Part shown: piece after piece, positions 17,101 through 25,165 of the stretch
How the letters are laid out: each line of letters opens with the position of its first letter
Numbering within the stretch: position 1 is the stretch's first letter
Virus record (IMG/VR): IMGVR_UViG_3300008952_000141
Coordinates: 1-37,351 of that record
From: a virus
Length of the DNA stretch: 37,351 nucleotides
Strand: one strand, 5' to 3'
Translations under genes and position numbers: made by a program
The notes under the pieces: model-generated
Seen by the model: the letters and a program-made list of their open reading frames with translations, nothing else
Databases searched by the model: none
What the model was told of the DNA's origin: nothing

Positions 17101-17163
17101 GCTGTCTTTAAACTGTAACGATCCATCAGACCCAGATGGGCTTACAACACGAATAGCTGTCAT
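12364..17163 (-). CDS. Giant fibre-like virion protein with a tandem duplication (1599 aa)
   Basis: The longest protein in the window. The N-terminal 430 residues are Gly/Ser-rich beta repeats; a phrase of the form SYLVAGSxVTITSASNGQV occurs twice (about residues 72-91 and 330-350). The rest is two consecutive, clearly related units of about 570-590 residues, each starting near PDLDxI and LSFGSS, passing through xWNYARVxH, TNYVEWVND, SGIxYxxxGT and a NYSxxTGxR-type stretch, and ending with a WTGYxxxITV phrase. This looks like an elongated fibre or whisker subunit made by duplication. It is probably trimeric and in host contact, but this is inference. ATG 17163 has AAGTGG nearby. Confidence 0.85.
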   Translation of the reverse strand: MTAIRVVSPSGSDGSLQFKDSNEFAGDAKLTFKDTTLFVTGTSVMSGTIKSMGPSGGALSGSITRTKDDKSYLVAGSGVTITSASNGQVTVAMDPFDSDLGNTLDQAYDEGATGAGAIITVDNQPVQIKVAGASSVALAVTGTAIFGSSSVATSNHLPPLPGTNVTFFVSGTKGAGVTPPSSGVALFSGDVVLSGTLFGGSPLKVGNDFEFNTTDGTTPSLKNPSGSIKLFARDEVKLGSDAGTIRLIDLGSSAAGNIYVTGSATSTARKVRIATKGELHLTGGVSLRVKASESIFSGGASISGTLAAKGPFGGVISGSINNTKDGVSYLVAGSNVTITSASNGQVTIASSGGGGSISVSSGSTTISSISRIDLTDGFVVNDSQSGISSITSSIGKPEDGLYTDGLFTDFLPTTPIGTAIDRFNEVLKALAPAPAPDLDNINSLHSGSGVYLSFGSSNNLSSATPAYTSVAGSAGIGSAVDVNSLYTIVTSSNNIRMGVFDGDTHVTGVLNSDVAYNSQGNSIQNYPAFSFGDGGAGVVRLTVNGSTIKTVDLSTDPIGSGTSGLGSGSHIDANGSGFKFFSAASTGTLSNGNAFDSFKHRTGKYFIGSGSQRRGWNYARVQHIKTGSTTTTNYIEWVNDDDPNTLVVQGTDLSFDGSGSIHLSGIEYFRSGTGTYKVRVRNAYKNVYDTNNITFTTSNSAASKSGVSYSISAQSKPTINTGDSETHAKILHLTGSSSVTADYFLSGSITAGVSVTHPLKTNLSNAGQATTTGIWMYNLSNSSTALVETFRREDYRIVSGAYNTQASLYSGANQWDSKKHMTASNGGHSNGLLFYRTRLYSITAPNSGDFRDDSEGGTLNNVPLENPNYSGETGQRTFYRWFKNETGSTKYDLSIAINGSGSTIVSAATALNSSRIRVFVKFPSNGSRETGWLDLASEFVLDSYDDNDGAHTANGSLSFDSSLNATNYVTLGTVGIGNNEYIGLRIEADEAWTGYVSDITVSFGGGTGSTAAIPDLDDIDCNDDGTDCKLSFGSSKSITGYTNVGTTAGFSATDINGSYATAASSNNLRRSVFGLDTIIEGDLNEDVSADSNGSHTNHVANSFSDANSGSLKLEVNGSVVHTVEITGSYNLVGSGAPGSGGGTTVNGNGSGFFSLSTWEAAEYNNGVPDYTEIYRTGKWRVVVSDQRNGWNYARVVHSVAGSDRTTNYVEWVNDNDSSTLSADNVSVSNFSGSNNLFHLSGIRYYTHCTASLYARFVNSYRDVYSSDAAAISVVNTTNVSVQNVIASGTLLTDKKVAASSTTMPVLSTTAGSELTNLNLTASLVFSSADSLPENAASAGGALKVKHPLKSNVTTATQTKSNFMVFSSSDNSNLYTEEYFSGEKYRIISGSYTTQGQVSAGTGSWDSTKSVNNVGNTNYYSGLIIYDGHLVTPLTGGNSGDYRSVADGGSLQGPNGNVNYSSPTVGRREYFRGFENNTVNDVAQVTITIRGNATIKALAGPNSGSLGSNDSIHVECKVPGKTGWLDMARASAGAGNISDGDGALSGDLTDAVISSGAENICTFNGQTVNGTGSSEEYIAIRITAHKNWTGYLDRITVAYA
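14150..15860 (-). repeat. First large tandem unit of the 1599-residue protein
   Basis: Codes for about residues 435-1004 and carries the same motif series as the following unit (LSFGSS, WNYARVQH, TNYIEWVND, WTGYVSDITV). Boundaries are approximate. Confidence 0.7.
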
Positions 17164-17223
17164 TTAACCACTTTGTAATGCTCTTAAACTTAATTATTCT
17201 ATTCAATACAAGAAGAGAGGTAT

Positions 17224-17236
17224 ATAAATATCCTTT
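17224..17236. repeat. 13-nt motif ATAAATATCCTTT, copy 1
   Basis: Lies in the 93-nt gap between the endolysin stop and the giant fibre start. The identical 13-mer lies at 26568-26580, just before another gene start. Read on the minus strand it is AAAGGATATTTAT. Possible shared regulatory or processing site. Confidence 0.4.
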
Positions 17237-17256
17237 CTTAATTAAATGAACAGTCA

Positions 17257-18216
17257 CTACTCATCTAAGCAATACATCGGTGTCTTCTTCACTTCGTCTA
17301 AAAGAGAAGGAAGATCAAGGCCAGCACAATCAATTTTCGTCTTGATAAAGTTGTAATGATTGCAAAATCCGTGAAACTTACCCTTGACACATTCATCGTA
17401 TACACTAGTACACAAACCTAGAGAGAGCTGTCCTGCAGAATTTTTAGGATACTTTAGCGGTATTCCAATTCCAATGTGTATAGCTTTCCACAGTGACTTA
17501 AGTGCTTCAAGCTGAACAGGATAAAAGTCTAAAAATGGGTCCAGCTTTCTACCATGAACGACTCCATTCTCCTGAACTGGTCTCTCACCAAAGCCATTCT
17601 TTACGTACCAGCCTTGATATTTGAGATAGTAAGCATTAGATATTTCTACCCCAATTCCTGCTGTGTTTCCCCCGGCTCCGTTACTAATTCCAGCATGCCA
17701 TGCCTTGTGCTGAGTATCTAAGAGCTGATATATTGTTCCATCATTATCGATGCAAAAATGAACAGAAACACCCCTTCTATTGAGGACTTTTGCACATGAT
17801 TCTGCGCTCAGGCACACATCCCAGTGATTAACAAACATTGTAGGCTTGCGATCTGGCTTTCCAGAATAATCTGTATAGCACCCTTTGTTAGCTTTTAAAC
17901 CATCTTCTTCATCCCAAAGAATTACCTTATCCCACTCAATAGGGATAAAATGACCATTATGAACTATGTGTTTGTCACCATCTCTATACGAATTTCTTGG
18001 TCTTGTAGGTTCGTAATCAGAAATATTTGCTTCTCTTTCAGTCCAAATTCTTCGATATGTCATTGGGCCAACAAGCCCATCTCCAGTTAGTCCTCTAGCA
18101 CGCTGCCATTTTTGAACTGCTTTTACTAAATTGACGTCAAATTCATCACACCCAAACCACGATGGGGTCCACCCTAAGCTATCTGAGCTTGATTTATTAT
18201 AAAAGTCTTTGTCCAT
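17257..18216 (-). CDS. Endolysin: peptidoglycan-binding domain plus Amidase_2
   Basis: A 319-residue cell-wall hydrolase. An N-terminal peptidoglycan-binding domain covers about residues 27-58 (VKAVQKWQRARGLTGDGLVG). The N-acetylmuramoyl-L-alanine amidase domain follows, with His131 (VNHWD), AWHAG (His174), GIGVEI (Glu191), His287 (CNHYNF) and DCAG (Cys297); His131, His287 and Cys297 are the likely zinc ligands as in T7 lysozyme. The enzyme cuts the bond between MurNAc and the stem peptide at lysis. No signal peptide is seen, so a holin or other export route is needed; none is identifiable in the window. ATG 18216 has GGAG 7 nt upstream. It follows the ClpP-like gene by 4 nt and precedes the fibre genes. 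A tail-associated role is possible but less likely. Confidence 0.9.
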   Translation of the reverse strand: MDKDFYNKSSSDSLGWTPSWFGCDEFDVNLVKAVQKWQRARGLTGDGLVGPMTYRRIWTEREANISDYEPTRPRNSYRDGDKHIVHNGHFIPIEWDKVILWDEEDGLKANKGCYTDYSGKPDRKPTMFVNHWDVCLSAESCAKVLNRRGVSVHFCIDNDGTIYQLLDTQHKAWHAGISNGAGGNTAGIGVEISNAYYLKYQGWYVKNGFGERPVQENGVVHGRKLDPFLDFYPVQLEALKSLWKAIHIGIGIPLKYPKNSAGQLSLGLCTSVYDECVKGKFHGFCNHYNFIKTKIDCAGLDLPSLLDEVKKTPMYCLDE

Positions 18217-18220
18217 CCTT

Positions 18221-18823
18221 TTACTCCAAATCTATATTAACATCAACTGAAATGGAAAGCTTAGGAACTCTCAGCTGATTTGCTATCTTATGTTTCTTTG
18301 CTTCGTCAGCATCTAAAAACCAGTCAGCGTGTCCCTTCCGGTGGACGATTTTAAGAAAATAATCATCTTTCTTTCCACAGTTTCGTGCCATCATTGTATA
18401 AATCTTGTTGTTAAGCCTTGCAGTTTCTTCAGCAGACGCTTGAACCTCTTCATTCTTTCCCCGATTCATCGATGACACATCGTGAATCATCAATGTTGCG
18501 TCTGGGTCCATAAATCTAAGGCCTTCTTCTCCAAAAGAAAAAAGTATAGCGCCGCAAGACATGGCTTTCCCCTCAATAACTGTCGCTATCGGCAATTCTG
18601 AGTGTTTAATTGCGCTGATCATCGCCATTAAGCTGTAAACTTGGCCGCCATAAGAGTCAATAATTACAGGAATTACTTTTTGACCTGTGTTGTGTGCTAA
18701 TGCTACTTGCTCTTGAAATTCTTTGGCTGACTTTTCATCAAATTTATTCACCCTGACCATTACAGGATTCTTTCGAAGTTCCACTTCCTTTAAGAGCGGT
18801 GAGACGCTACTTGTCCAATTCAT
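18221..18823 (-). CDS. ClpP-like serine protease (S14 family)
   Basis: A 200-residue protease with a visible catalytic triad: Ser89 in GKAMSCGA, His114 in LMIHDVSS and Asp167 in ADWFLDADEA, placed as in E. coli ClpP. The oxyanion-side SYGG (57-60) is also kept. It has no ATPase domain. In some phages ClpP-fold enzymes act as prohead proteases that mature the capsid scaffold; here it sits between ribonucleotide reductase and endolysin genes, away from any recognisable capsid gene, so it might instead work with a host Clp ATPase or process fibre or lysis proteins. ATG 18823 has AGGAG 7 nt upstream and overlaps the upstream stop (ATGA). Confidence 0.88.
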   Translation of the reverse strand: MNWTSSVSPLLKEVELRKNPVMVRVNKFDEKSAKEFQEQVALAHNTGQKVIPVIIDSYGGQVYSLMAMISAIKHSELPIATVIEGKAMSCGAILFSFGEEGLRFMDPDATLMIHDVSSMNRGKNEEVQASAEETARLNNKIYTMMARNCGKKDDYFLKIVHRKGHADWFLDADEAKKHKIANQLRVPKLSISVDVNIDLE

Positions 18824-19002
18824 TGTTTAACTCCTGATTTCTTTGACACTGTATCCAAAATAGATTGATGCTTTGAACAATAAGTATGCGCTAACTTACA
18901 AGATTGTGCCCTGCACGGTCTAGAAGAATAATAACCACCACACTCTGGGTCTGAGAGAACTTTATTCCACTTCTTGTTTAATTTTGTTGTCAACCGCATT
19001 TG
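18820..19002 (-). CDS. Small Cys-rich protein between NrdJ and the ClpP-like protease
   Basis: A 60-residue basic protein. Its centre has C-x7-C-x4-C-x6-C followed by Ser-Lys-His, compatible with a small zinc-binding or redox site. I chose ATG 19002, which overlaps the end of nrdJ by 13 nt and has GGGATGG upstream; a longer in-frame start at 19068 would overlap nrdJ by 79 nt. The stop overlaps the ClpP-like start (ATGA), so the three genes are tightly coupled. I recognise no family. It might be a redox partner or a regulator; no evidence decides. Confidence 0.6.
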   Translation of the reverse strand, partial: QMRLTTKLNKKWNKVLSDPECGGYYSSRPCRAQSCKLAHTYCSKHQSILDTVSKKSGVKQ

Positions 19003-21512
19003 GCCATCCCACAGTTCGCGCAAGTTGCGCAACCTTCCTGATAGATTATATTCGGATTGTCGCAGCATGCTGAATCAAAGACTCCGTTACTTGCTCTTGT
19101 CCCGTCAGTGATATACTTCTTCAAGCAACGAGAAATGACTTTTGAAAAAGAAAATAGATCTGCGTCTCTATCTTTTTGCAATTGTTCGCAGATATAATGA
19201 ACGGGCGCGCCGTGTCTCAGTGCTAGTGATAATGTTCTTGTAAACGCAGAATGATTAGGATTATCAAATATCTTCACGATATCTTTCACAATCACCTCGT
19301 TTCCTTCTTCTCCAAATTTTAAATCGTATATAGAGTTCATCGTTTTTCTCGGTCTCTTGATTAGAGATCCATTCTTGTACTTTCTAGGAATTTCAACATA
19401 CTCAGATTTTCCACCAAAGATCTCGTAAGGTCTTGATTCGAGTAGCCCAATAATAATTGTCCAGGGTGCTCCAGATATAGAAGCTTGATGAATATCACAA
19501 TCAAGTGCTTTTGGACGCTTAGGTGCAGAATTTGTCTTAAATAAATCATTGCACTCATCGGAGATATCAGCAGTCGTCTGGACCAGAACACCCGCACGGC
19601 TTCCATCCCTGTAAACAGTTATACCCTTGCACCCAAGCTCCCAGCCGGTCATGTATACTTTCTTAACAGTCTCAGTACTGACATCGGCAGGCAAGTTTGT
19701 TGTATTAGAAATTGCATGACACACCCATTTCTGTGCTGCAGCTTGCATCTGGACCTTCGCGACCCAGTCAATCTCACCTGCAGTTGAACCCGCGTATGGG
19801 CTTGTCGAAATTATCTCGTCAATCGTGCGGCCGCTAAAAAGATCTGGGTCTGATTTTTCCATATAATCCATCCAGCGCTTAAACCCGTGATGATAAACAG
19901 CATACTCTTGCCACTTATCACCACTATCATCAATAAAATCAACTCTTGCATTTGCATCTTGACCAGTCAGCTTCTTTCTTCGTGTATAATGAAGCATAAA
20001 TGCCGGCTCAATGCCTGATGTTGTTTGAGTTAATACAGATACAGATCCTGCAGGAGCGGTTGTTGTATTTGCAATATTTCTCCTTCCGTACTTTTGATAG
20101 TCAGAAATTCTACTTGGTAACAGTGATGATATTATTTTACTAATAAACGGATGATCTTTTTCCTTTTCAAAGTCCCACGCATTAAACGGTCCCCGTTCTT
20201 TGGCTAACTGAATTGAAGATTCGTACGAGTTGATCGCTAGCCACTTATAAATCTCTTCAGTGATTTCAATTGATTTGCCTGATCCATATCTAGCGCCCAA
20301 CATTGCTAGCGTGTCGCCCAGACCCGTAATCCCTAGACCGGTTCGTCGCCCTAGCGTCGCTTGATTTTTCACACTCATCCACAGCTCTTTCTCAATTCTT
20401 TTAACTGATGCTGGCTCGGGATCATTTTCAATCTTTGACAAAATCTTATCAACTTGCTCTATTTCTAAATCGACCATGTCGTCCATTAATCGCTGAGCTT
20501 TCTGAGCCACTATTGCAAATTTACCGTAATCAAAAACTGGTGAGCCTACTCTTGAACTAGTTACAAATGAAGTGAGATTGATCAACATCAACCGACAGCT
20601 ATCGTATGGAGATAAAATAATCTCGCCGCATGGATTTGTAGATGTTGACCCAAATCCATCTTGCGCATATATGTCAGAAGGCGTCATACTTGTGGCAGTA
20701 TCCCAGAATAAAACGCCTGGCTCAGCAGACGCATGAGCTGACTCGATGATCTCGTCCCAAATCTTAGAAGCTTCTACTTCATCAACTATTTCTGGATTGT
20801 CTGATTCTACTGGCCAGCGCAACTGAACATTGTTATCATCCTTTACTGCATTCATAAATTCATTCGAAACACGAATTGAAATATTTGCGCCGGTCACTCT
20901 TGTTAGCTCTCGTTTGATTTTTATAAAGTCACGGATCTGCGGATGATGAACAGATATCGTTAGCATGAGAGCACCTCTGCGGCCGCCCTGTGCTACTTCT
21001 CTACATGAATTAGAGAATCTATCCATAAAAACTTCAATCCCATCAGTCGTTCTAGCTGCATTACCAGTTGTCTGGCCTTTTGGGCGTATATTTGATATGT
21101 CAAACCCTACCCCGCCGCGGCGCTTTGCAATCTGAACGAGTTCCTGATCAGTCTTAAGAATTCCCCCGTAAGAGTCATACGGAGATTCAATAACAAAACA
21201 GTTTGATATCGATTGAACCTGATAGCTGTTACCGATACCTGACATGGGTGATCCCTGCGGGACTATATACTTAAAATCTTTTAAGAGCGCAAATATCTCA
21301 TCTTTTGTCATCGAGTTAGGGTATTTTGCTTCAATCCTAGCAAACTCTGTTGCTATTCTTTCATGCATATCGTCAGGCGTTTCTTCAAGAAAGTCCCCGC
21401 GCTTATTTGTCAGAGCATACTTTGTCACAAAAACATTTGCAGCTAATTCGTCATTGTCAAAGTACTCTAATGACTTTGCAAAAGCTTGCTCATACGTAAA
21501 TTTGTCATTCAT
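18990..21512 (-). CDS. nrdJ: Adenosylcobalamin-dependent ribonucleotide reductase (class II)
   Basis: An 840-residue enzyme that reduces ribonucleotides to deoxyribonucleotides with a vitamin B12-derived radical, needing no NrdB partner or oxygen. Key residues: Cys105 (SISNCFVI), the loop NPCGEI with Asn293, thiyl Cys295 and Glu297, and Cys306 (DSCRLMLIN), with the 11-residue spacing known from Thermotoga NrdJ. Other family blocks are RRGGVGFDIS, GRRGALMLTIS and a substrate/phosphate loop near TTTAPAGSVS. The C-terminus has the cysteine cluster EGCATCANCGMAKCG, used for reactivation by thioredoxin. I start at ATG 21512, which has GGGAG 5 nt upstream; a TTG at 21524 would overlap this Shine-Dalgarno. 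It follows the helicase and supplies dNTPs for replication. It implies the host makes or imports B12. Confidence 0.95.
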   Translation of the reverse strand: MNDKFTYEQAFAKSLEYFDNDELAANVFVTKYALTNKRGDFLEETPDDMHERIATEFARIEAKYPNSMTKDEIFALLKDFKYIVPQGSPMSGIGNSYQVQSISNCFVIESPYDSYGGILKTDQELVQIAKRRGGVGFDISNIRPKGQTTGNAARTTDGIEVFMDRFSNSCREVAQGGRRGALMLTISVHHPQIRDFIKIKRELTRVTGANISIRVSNEFMNAVKDDNNVQLRWPVESDNPEIVDEVEASKIWDEIIESAHASAEPGVLFWDTATSMTPSDIYAQDGFGSTSTNPCGEIILSPYDSCRLMLINLTSFVTSSRVGSPVFDYGKFAIVAQKAQRLMDDMVDLEIEQVDKILSKIENDPEPASVKRIEKELWMSVKNQATLGRRTGLGITGLGDTLAMLGARYGSGKSIEITEEIYKWLAINSYESSIQLAKERGPFNAWDFEKEKDHPFISKIISSLLPSRISDYQKYGRRNIANTTTAPAGSVSVLTQTTSGIEPAFMLHYTRRKKLTGQDANARVDFIDDSGDKWQEYAVYHHGFKRWMDYMEKSDPDLFSGRTIDEIISTSPYAGSTAGEIDWVAKVQMQAAAQKWVCHAISNTTNLPADVSTETVKKVYMTGWELGCKGITVYRDGSRAGVLVQTTADISDECNDLFKTNSAPKRPKALDCDIHQASISGAPWTIIIGLLESRPYEIFGGKSEYVEIPRKYKNGSLIKRPRKTMNSIYDLKFGEEGNEVIVKDIVKIFDNPNHSAFTRTLSLALRHGAPVHYICEQLQKDRDADLFSFSKVISRCLKKYITDGTRASNGVFDSACCDNPNIIYQEGCATCANCGMAKCG

Positions 21513-21524
21513 AAGTGCTCCCAA

Positions 21525-22928
21525 CTAATTTTGCTGAACTTCTTTCCACTTAGCTTTTAGTAAGTTTTTCATCGTTCTCGCATCATTTTCTGCAACTTCT
21601 TTGAGATCTAGATCTTCTTCGTCCAAAAATTCAATTATCGACCTAGCTGTATCCATCTTAATCGGAAACAAAAGACCGTCGCGACCTGCACGATTTTTAG
21701 CAATAAAAAGACGACCAACACCTGAGGACTTTTCCATTGGCTTACGCGAAAGAGAAATAACTACATCCGCAACCATAGCTTTTCCGTAAGCCTCTGACAT
21801 ATTCTCAAGTCCAACTATATCAGATTTCGCTGAATCTCTATTTGCTTGGCTAGCTGTCCAAATAGGAATGTTCAACTCCATTGCTAGATTTCTTAATTCT
21901 TCATAAATTAATTTTAGCTCGTGCCGGAGTGAGTCATATTGACGAGATGATCTCATAATATCAGCGTAGTCGATCACAATTAAGTGAGGCATAAACTCTT
22001 TGAATTTTAATTTTTCAATATGGTTTCTAATTGTCTGCACAGTTGCTGTTCCAGTCGGATACTCTTTGATAATCAATCTTCCCAAATCCTTGTCTTCATA
22101 TTTAGACAATACATGGTTCTTGTTATCTTGTACTTCATTGCTCGGAATATTACAGAGATTTGAGTCGTACCTTAAGCCCACAGCTGTTTCTGTAAGCTCG
22201 AACGTGTAGTGAACTACATTTTTTCCATTGCGAAGTGCATTTGCCCCCATTGCAACGAGCCAATGAGATTTGCCAACGCCTGTATTAGCAGTAACAACGC
22301 CTATCTCGCCTCGGCCGAGGCCTCCATTGAGGATGTCCTTCCTGTCTAGCTCTAGCATTCCAGTGGGACAGACTCTTCGATTCACCTTGATAAATCTAGC
22401 TTCAATGTCTTCAAAGAAATCATGACCTGTTGAGGATGGCATGCCGACTGAGACAGCGTTTTTCATGATGGTGAGCACGTTTTCAAATTGACCATCGTGA
22501 ATTAAGTTCACAGATTCTTGAAGTGCTTCTTTGAATGCTTGACGCTTACAAAAATCAAGCGACTTATCCTTTACGTATTGCAAGTCTCCGTGATCCGGAT
22601 TTGTCTTGATCCTATGCAAGTATTCAACTATTTGCTCTCTCAAGACCGCATCATTTCCCTGGCTTAGATCTTCACGGATGATACTAACAAGCAAGCCCAG
22701 TGTTGGAAAACACTTATAGTGCTCGTGATATTTGAAATATTTCTCAGTTAGATAGTGCAAATATTTCAATTCAAAGAATCCTGGGCTCATCACTTCGACC
22801 ATTTGAGAAGCCCACGTATGATCATGTAGAAGACTCTGGAAAATCTTTTCCTGGAATTGTTTTCCGTACTGCTTGAATTGGCCTTGGCTGTTGTGCAAAG
22901 ATTGAACCTTTGCGATCTCTTGGGACAT
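21525..22928 (-). CDS. DnaB-type replicative DNA helicase (T4 gp41-like)
   Basis: A 467-residue hexameric RecA-fold helicase. The N-terminal helical domain (1-180) is followed by PTGMLELDRKDILNGGLGRGE, the linker typical of DnaB. Walker A is TANTGVGKS (213-221), Walker B LIVIDYAD (316-323), and a sensor-like SQANRDS lies near residue 365. It unwinds DNA 5' to 3' ahead of the phage polymerase and usually contacts a primase; no primase is seen in the window. ATG 22928 has AGAGG 5 nt upstream and starts 1 nt after the 5'-nuclease stop region. It belongs to a compact RecA, nuclease, helicase, NrdJ unit. Confidence 0.92.
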   Translation of the reverse strand: MSQEIAKVQSLHNSQGQFKQYGKQFQEKIFQSLLHDHTWASQMVEVMSPGFFELKYLHYLTEKYFKYHEHYKCFPTLGLLVSIIREDLSQGNDAVLREQIVEYLHRIKTNPDHGDLQYVKDKSLDFCKRQAFKEALQESVNLIHDGQFENVLTIMKNAVSVGMPSSTGHDFFEDIEARFIKVNRRVCPTGMLELDRKDILNGGLGRGEIGVVTANTGVGKSHWLVAMGANALRNGKNVVHYTFELTETAVGLRYDSNLCNIPSNEVQDNKNHVLSKYEDKDLGRLIIKEYPTGTATVQTIRNHIEKLKFKEFMPHLIVIDYADIMRSSRQYDSLRHELKLIYEELRNLAMELNIPIWTASQANRDSAKSDIVGLENMSEAYGKAMVADVVISLSRKPMEKSSGVGRLFIAKNRAGRDGLLFPIKMDTARSIIEFLDEEDLDLKEVAENDARTMKNLLKAKWKEVQQN

Positions 22929-22929
22929 T

Positions 22930-23883
22930 CTAACCTCTTAGAGCAAAGTTTAAAGATAAAAACAAAGAATCGATATCAAAAGTATGCAAACCTTCTACAG
23001 ATAAAGCCCTCATCATCGCTATTTTATTACGAGAAGGTACAAAAGTATTAACCGCCCCATCTATTTTTTGAATTTGGGTCGCGGTTAAATTCATTGTATC
23101 TAGGTACATTAACTTCCAATTCCTTCGAGCAACGTCAGCTGACTCTACTATTTTTTTATAAGCTTGAACTTTTGAATCTGATGTTCGTTGTTCGCTCAAT
23201 TTAATTATATCTTCAACACTTACAGATTCTTCTGATGAAAGCTCAGGAAAGCGTTTGGCCAAGACCTTAAAACCGATACCTTTTATTCCTGGGATTCCGT
23301 CTGAGGCATCTCCACAAAATGTTCTTGCTTGACAAAAATTTTCTGGATGTATGTCAAATCTTTCAATTACATCTTCTGTCTGAATATACTTCTTGCTTGT
23401 TGGAGAAAAAACCATAACTCTATCAGAAACAAGCTGATAAAAGTCTTTATCAGAAGAATAAATTACACACTTATCATCAGAAAACGTATATTTTGCTAAA
23501 TAACCTATCACATCATCTGCTTCGCAGTCAGATACATAGACCTGACAAATCGGAGTATTTTTGAGAAGATTGATAAGAAACGTTACTTGATTGTTTCTAT
23601 TGTTTACTGTATCAGGGATTTCTGAATAAAATCTGTTAAGGCGCTGTGGACGTTTGTTCTTTTTGTAGTCTGGGAATATCTTTCTTCTTTTTGAAGATCC
23701 GCCCCCTTCCCAAATAACATACACAGACTTGGGAAAGACCTCAGACACGATGTTTTTTAATCCATTTAAGAAGCCTACAGCACCACCTATAGGTTCTCCA
23801 TGCCTATTAAGCGTTGGGTTTGCACAAAAGTGTCTAGTGAAAACATTGTATGCATCAATTAAAAGAATGGGACGATCGGCCAT
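22930..23883 (-). CDS. FEN/PIN-type 5'-3' exonuclease (T4 RNase H-like)
   Basis: A 317-residue flap nuclease that removes RNA primers and 5' flaps during lagging-strand synthesis. Acidic metal-binding residues are all in place: Asp10 (LLIDAYN), EADD (Glu121 to Asp124), SSDKD (Asp145, Asp147) and GDASDGIPG (Asp192, Asp195). The last block begins the helix-3-turn-helix that binds DNA (GIPGIKGIG). It is separate from the polymerase gene, as in phages whose family A polymerase lacks this domain. The ATG follows immediately on the recA stop (TAA-ATG); GGAG is 11 nt upstream, so coupling to recA is likely. Confidence 0.92.
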   Translation of the reverse strand: MADRPILLIDAYNVFTRHFCANPTLNRHGEPIGGAVGFLNGLKNIVSEVFPKSVYVIWEGGGSSKRRKIFPDYKKNKRPQRLNRFYSEIPDTVNNRNNQVTFLINLLKNTPICQVYVSDCEADDVIGYLAKYTFSDDKCVIYSSDKDFYQLVSDRVMVFSPTSKKYIQTEDVIERFDIHPENFCQARTFCGDASDGIPGIKGIGFKVLAKRFPELSSEESVSVEDIIKLSEQRTSDSKVQAYKKIVESADVARRNWKLMYLDTMNLTATQIQKIDGAVNTFVPSRNKIAMMRALSVEGLHTFDIDSLFLSLNFALRG

Positions 23884-25065
23884 TTATTCAATAGCTCCGT
23901 CCATTGCAATGGCCCTTACTTCTTCATATGATTCTGAGTCGATATCGTATTCTTGTCCGGCCATCTTTTTAACCATTACTACATCAAGTAAGTCATTAAT
24001 ATAACTAGAGTACTCGGGATTTGACATTATCTCATTAAAAGATGGCTTATGAAACTTTTTCTCTACTACTATTTCGCCGGTTGCTGTGTCGACAACAGTA
24101 AACGTCTTCCATGCTCCAGTTCCGGCAACAGTTATCTCTTTTCCTCCAATAACTTCTGGGCCGTGCTTCCTCAGCACATCAAAAACTTGAACGTGTTCTT
24201 TGATTCCGACTCCAAAATGAATCTCAAAGTCTATCTTTCTAAAAGGCGGCGCCACCTTATTTTTAATTGTTTTAGCAGATACATGTATACCAATGACATC
24301 ATCACCTTCTTTTATCTGCTGGCCTGCACCTAACTTGATGCGAGTTGATGCATGAAATGGAATTGCTTTTCCGCCGGGGGTGGTGTCTGGATCTCCGTAC
24401 ATGACGCCAATCTTCGTACGAATCTGATTAAGAATTACAAAAAGAACGTTCTGATTTGCAATGACACCGGTGATCTTTCGCATACCCTTAGAGATCGCTC
24501 TAGCTTGAAGACCTATGGATTCCTTGTCGTAGTCCCCAAGTAGCTCAGCCTTTGGCGAAGACGCCGCAACAGAGTCCCAGACGATGGTCACGGGTATGTC
24601 TTTATCCATCGCCTTTGCTTTCATGATTGTGGCCTCTGCAATAGAGAGAACCTCTTCTGTACAGTGTGTATCAACATACACAAATCGCTTAGAAACATCA
24701 ATACCAAGCATTTTTAAATTATCAACAGATGTAGCGTTCTCTGTATCGATATACACCACGATACCACCCATTCTCTGGGTGCTTCTGGCTATCTGTGTCG
24801 CGATGTGGGACTTACCAATTGAAGGCGGCCCGAAAATCTCAACTATTCTTCCTTCTGGCAAGCCTCCGTTTTGACGATTCGAACAGATGTAATCAAGCAG
24901 CTTTGATCCAGTACTGATCCACCTGTTAACGTGTGTTGGTGATTCATCATAAGCAAGATTATAAGCAACTCTTTCACCCAGCTCCTTGTTAAGGGAGCTG
25001 ATTAAATCAGCTGTAAAATCATCTGTTCGTTTTTCTTTGCTTGTTATAGTCTTTCGTTTTGCCAT
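23884..25065 (-). CDS. RecA/UvsX-family recombinase
   Basis: A 393-residue strand-exchange ATPase. Walker A is GPPSIGKS (79-86), the catalytic Glu lies in DTEN (Glu109), Walker B is VTIVWDS (159-165), and the L2 DNA-binding loop is NQIRTKIGVMYGDPD-TTPGG (213-232). The L2 block looks closer to bacterial RecA than to T4 UvsX. It pairs homologous DNA in recombination-dependent replication and repair, working with the adjacent gp32-like protein. No UvsY-like loader was identified. ATG 25065 has GAGG 7 nt upstream. A strong terminator separates it from the SSB gene, so it depends on read-through or on the weak promoter at 25083-25111. Confidence 0.94.
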   Translation of the reverse strand: MAKRKTITSKEKRTDDFTADLISSLNKELGERVAYNLAYDESPTHVNRWISTGSKLLDYICSNRQNGGLPEGRIVEIFGPPSIGKSHIATQIARSTQRMGGIVVYIDTENATSVDNLKMLGIDVSKRFVYVDTHCTEEVLSIAEATIMKAKAMDKDIPVTIVWDSVAASSPKAELLGDYDKESIGLQARAISKGMRKITGVIANQNVLFVILNQIRTKIGVMYGDPDTTPGGKAIPFHASTRIKLGAGQQIKEGDDVIGIHVSAKTIKNKVAPPFRKIDFEIHFGVGIKEHVQVFDVLRKHGPEVIGGKEITVAGTGAWKTFTVVDTATGEIVVEKKFHKPSFNEIMSNPEYSSYINDLLDVVMVKKMAGQEYDIDSESYEEVRAIAMDGAIE

Positions 25066-25082
25066 TCCTAGTCCTCTTCTGA

Positions 25083-25111
25083 ATACTAATGTGCACTTAG
25101 CAAAGTGTTCA
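25083..25111 (-). promoter_or_regulatory. Weak promoter candidate for recA
   Basis: TGAACA (25106-25111), 17 nt, TAGTAT (25083-25088), each 4 of 6 to consensus. It lies between the SSB terminator and recA, where a promoter would be expected. Weak on its own. Confidence 0.3.
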
Positions 25112-25143
25112 TAATAAAAAAGGACGGCCGGTGGCCGTCCTTT
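25111..25143 (-). terminator. Rho-independent terminator after the SSB gene
   Basis: An 11-bp stem AAAGGACGGCC/GGCCGTCCTTT with a 3-nt loop (25119-25143), followed on the minus strand by TTTTTTATTAT. It lies about 25 nt beyond the SSB stop. It would limit transcription into recA and favour high SSB expression. Confidence 0.92.
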
Positions 25144-25165
25144 ATCTAATCAAAAGATTAGCGAA

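Noticed and set aside
18990-19068. A longer version of the Cys-rich miniprotein starting at 19068
   Set aside because: It would overlap the nrdJ end by 79 nt; ATG 19002 has a better placed upstream GGGATGG and gives the short overlap usual in this genome.
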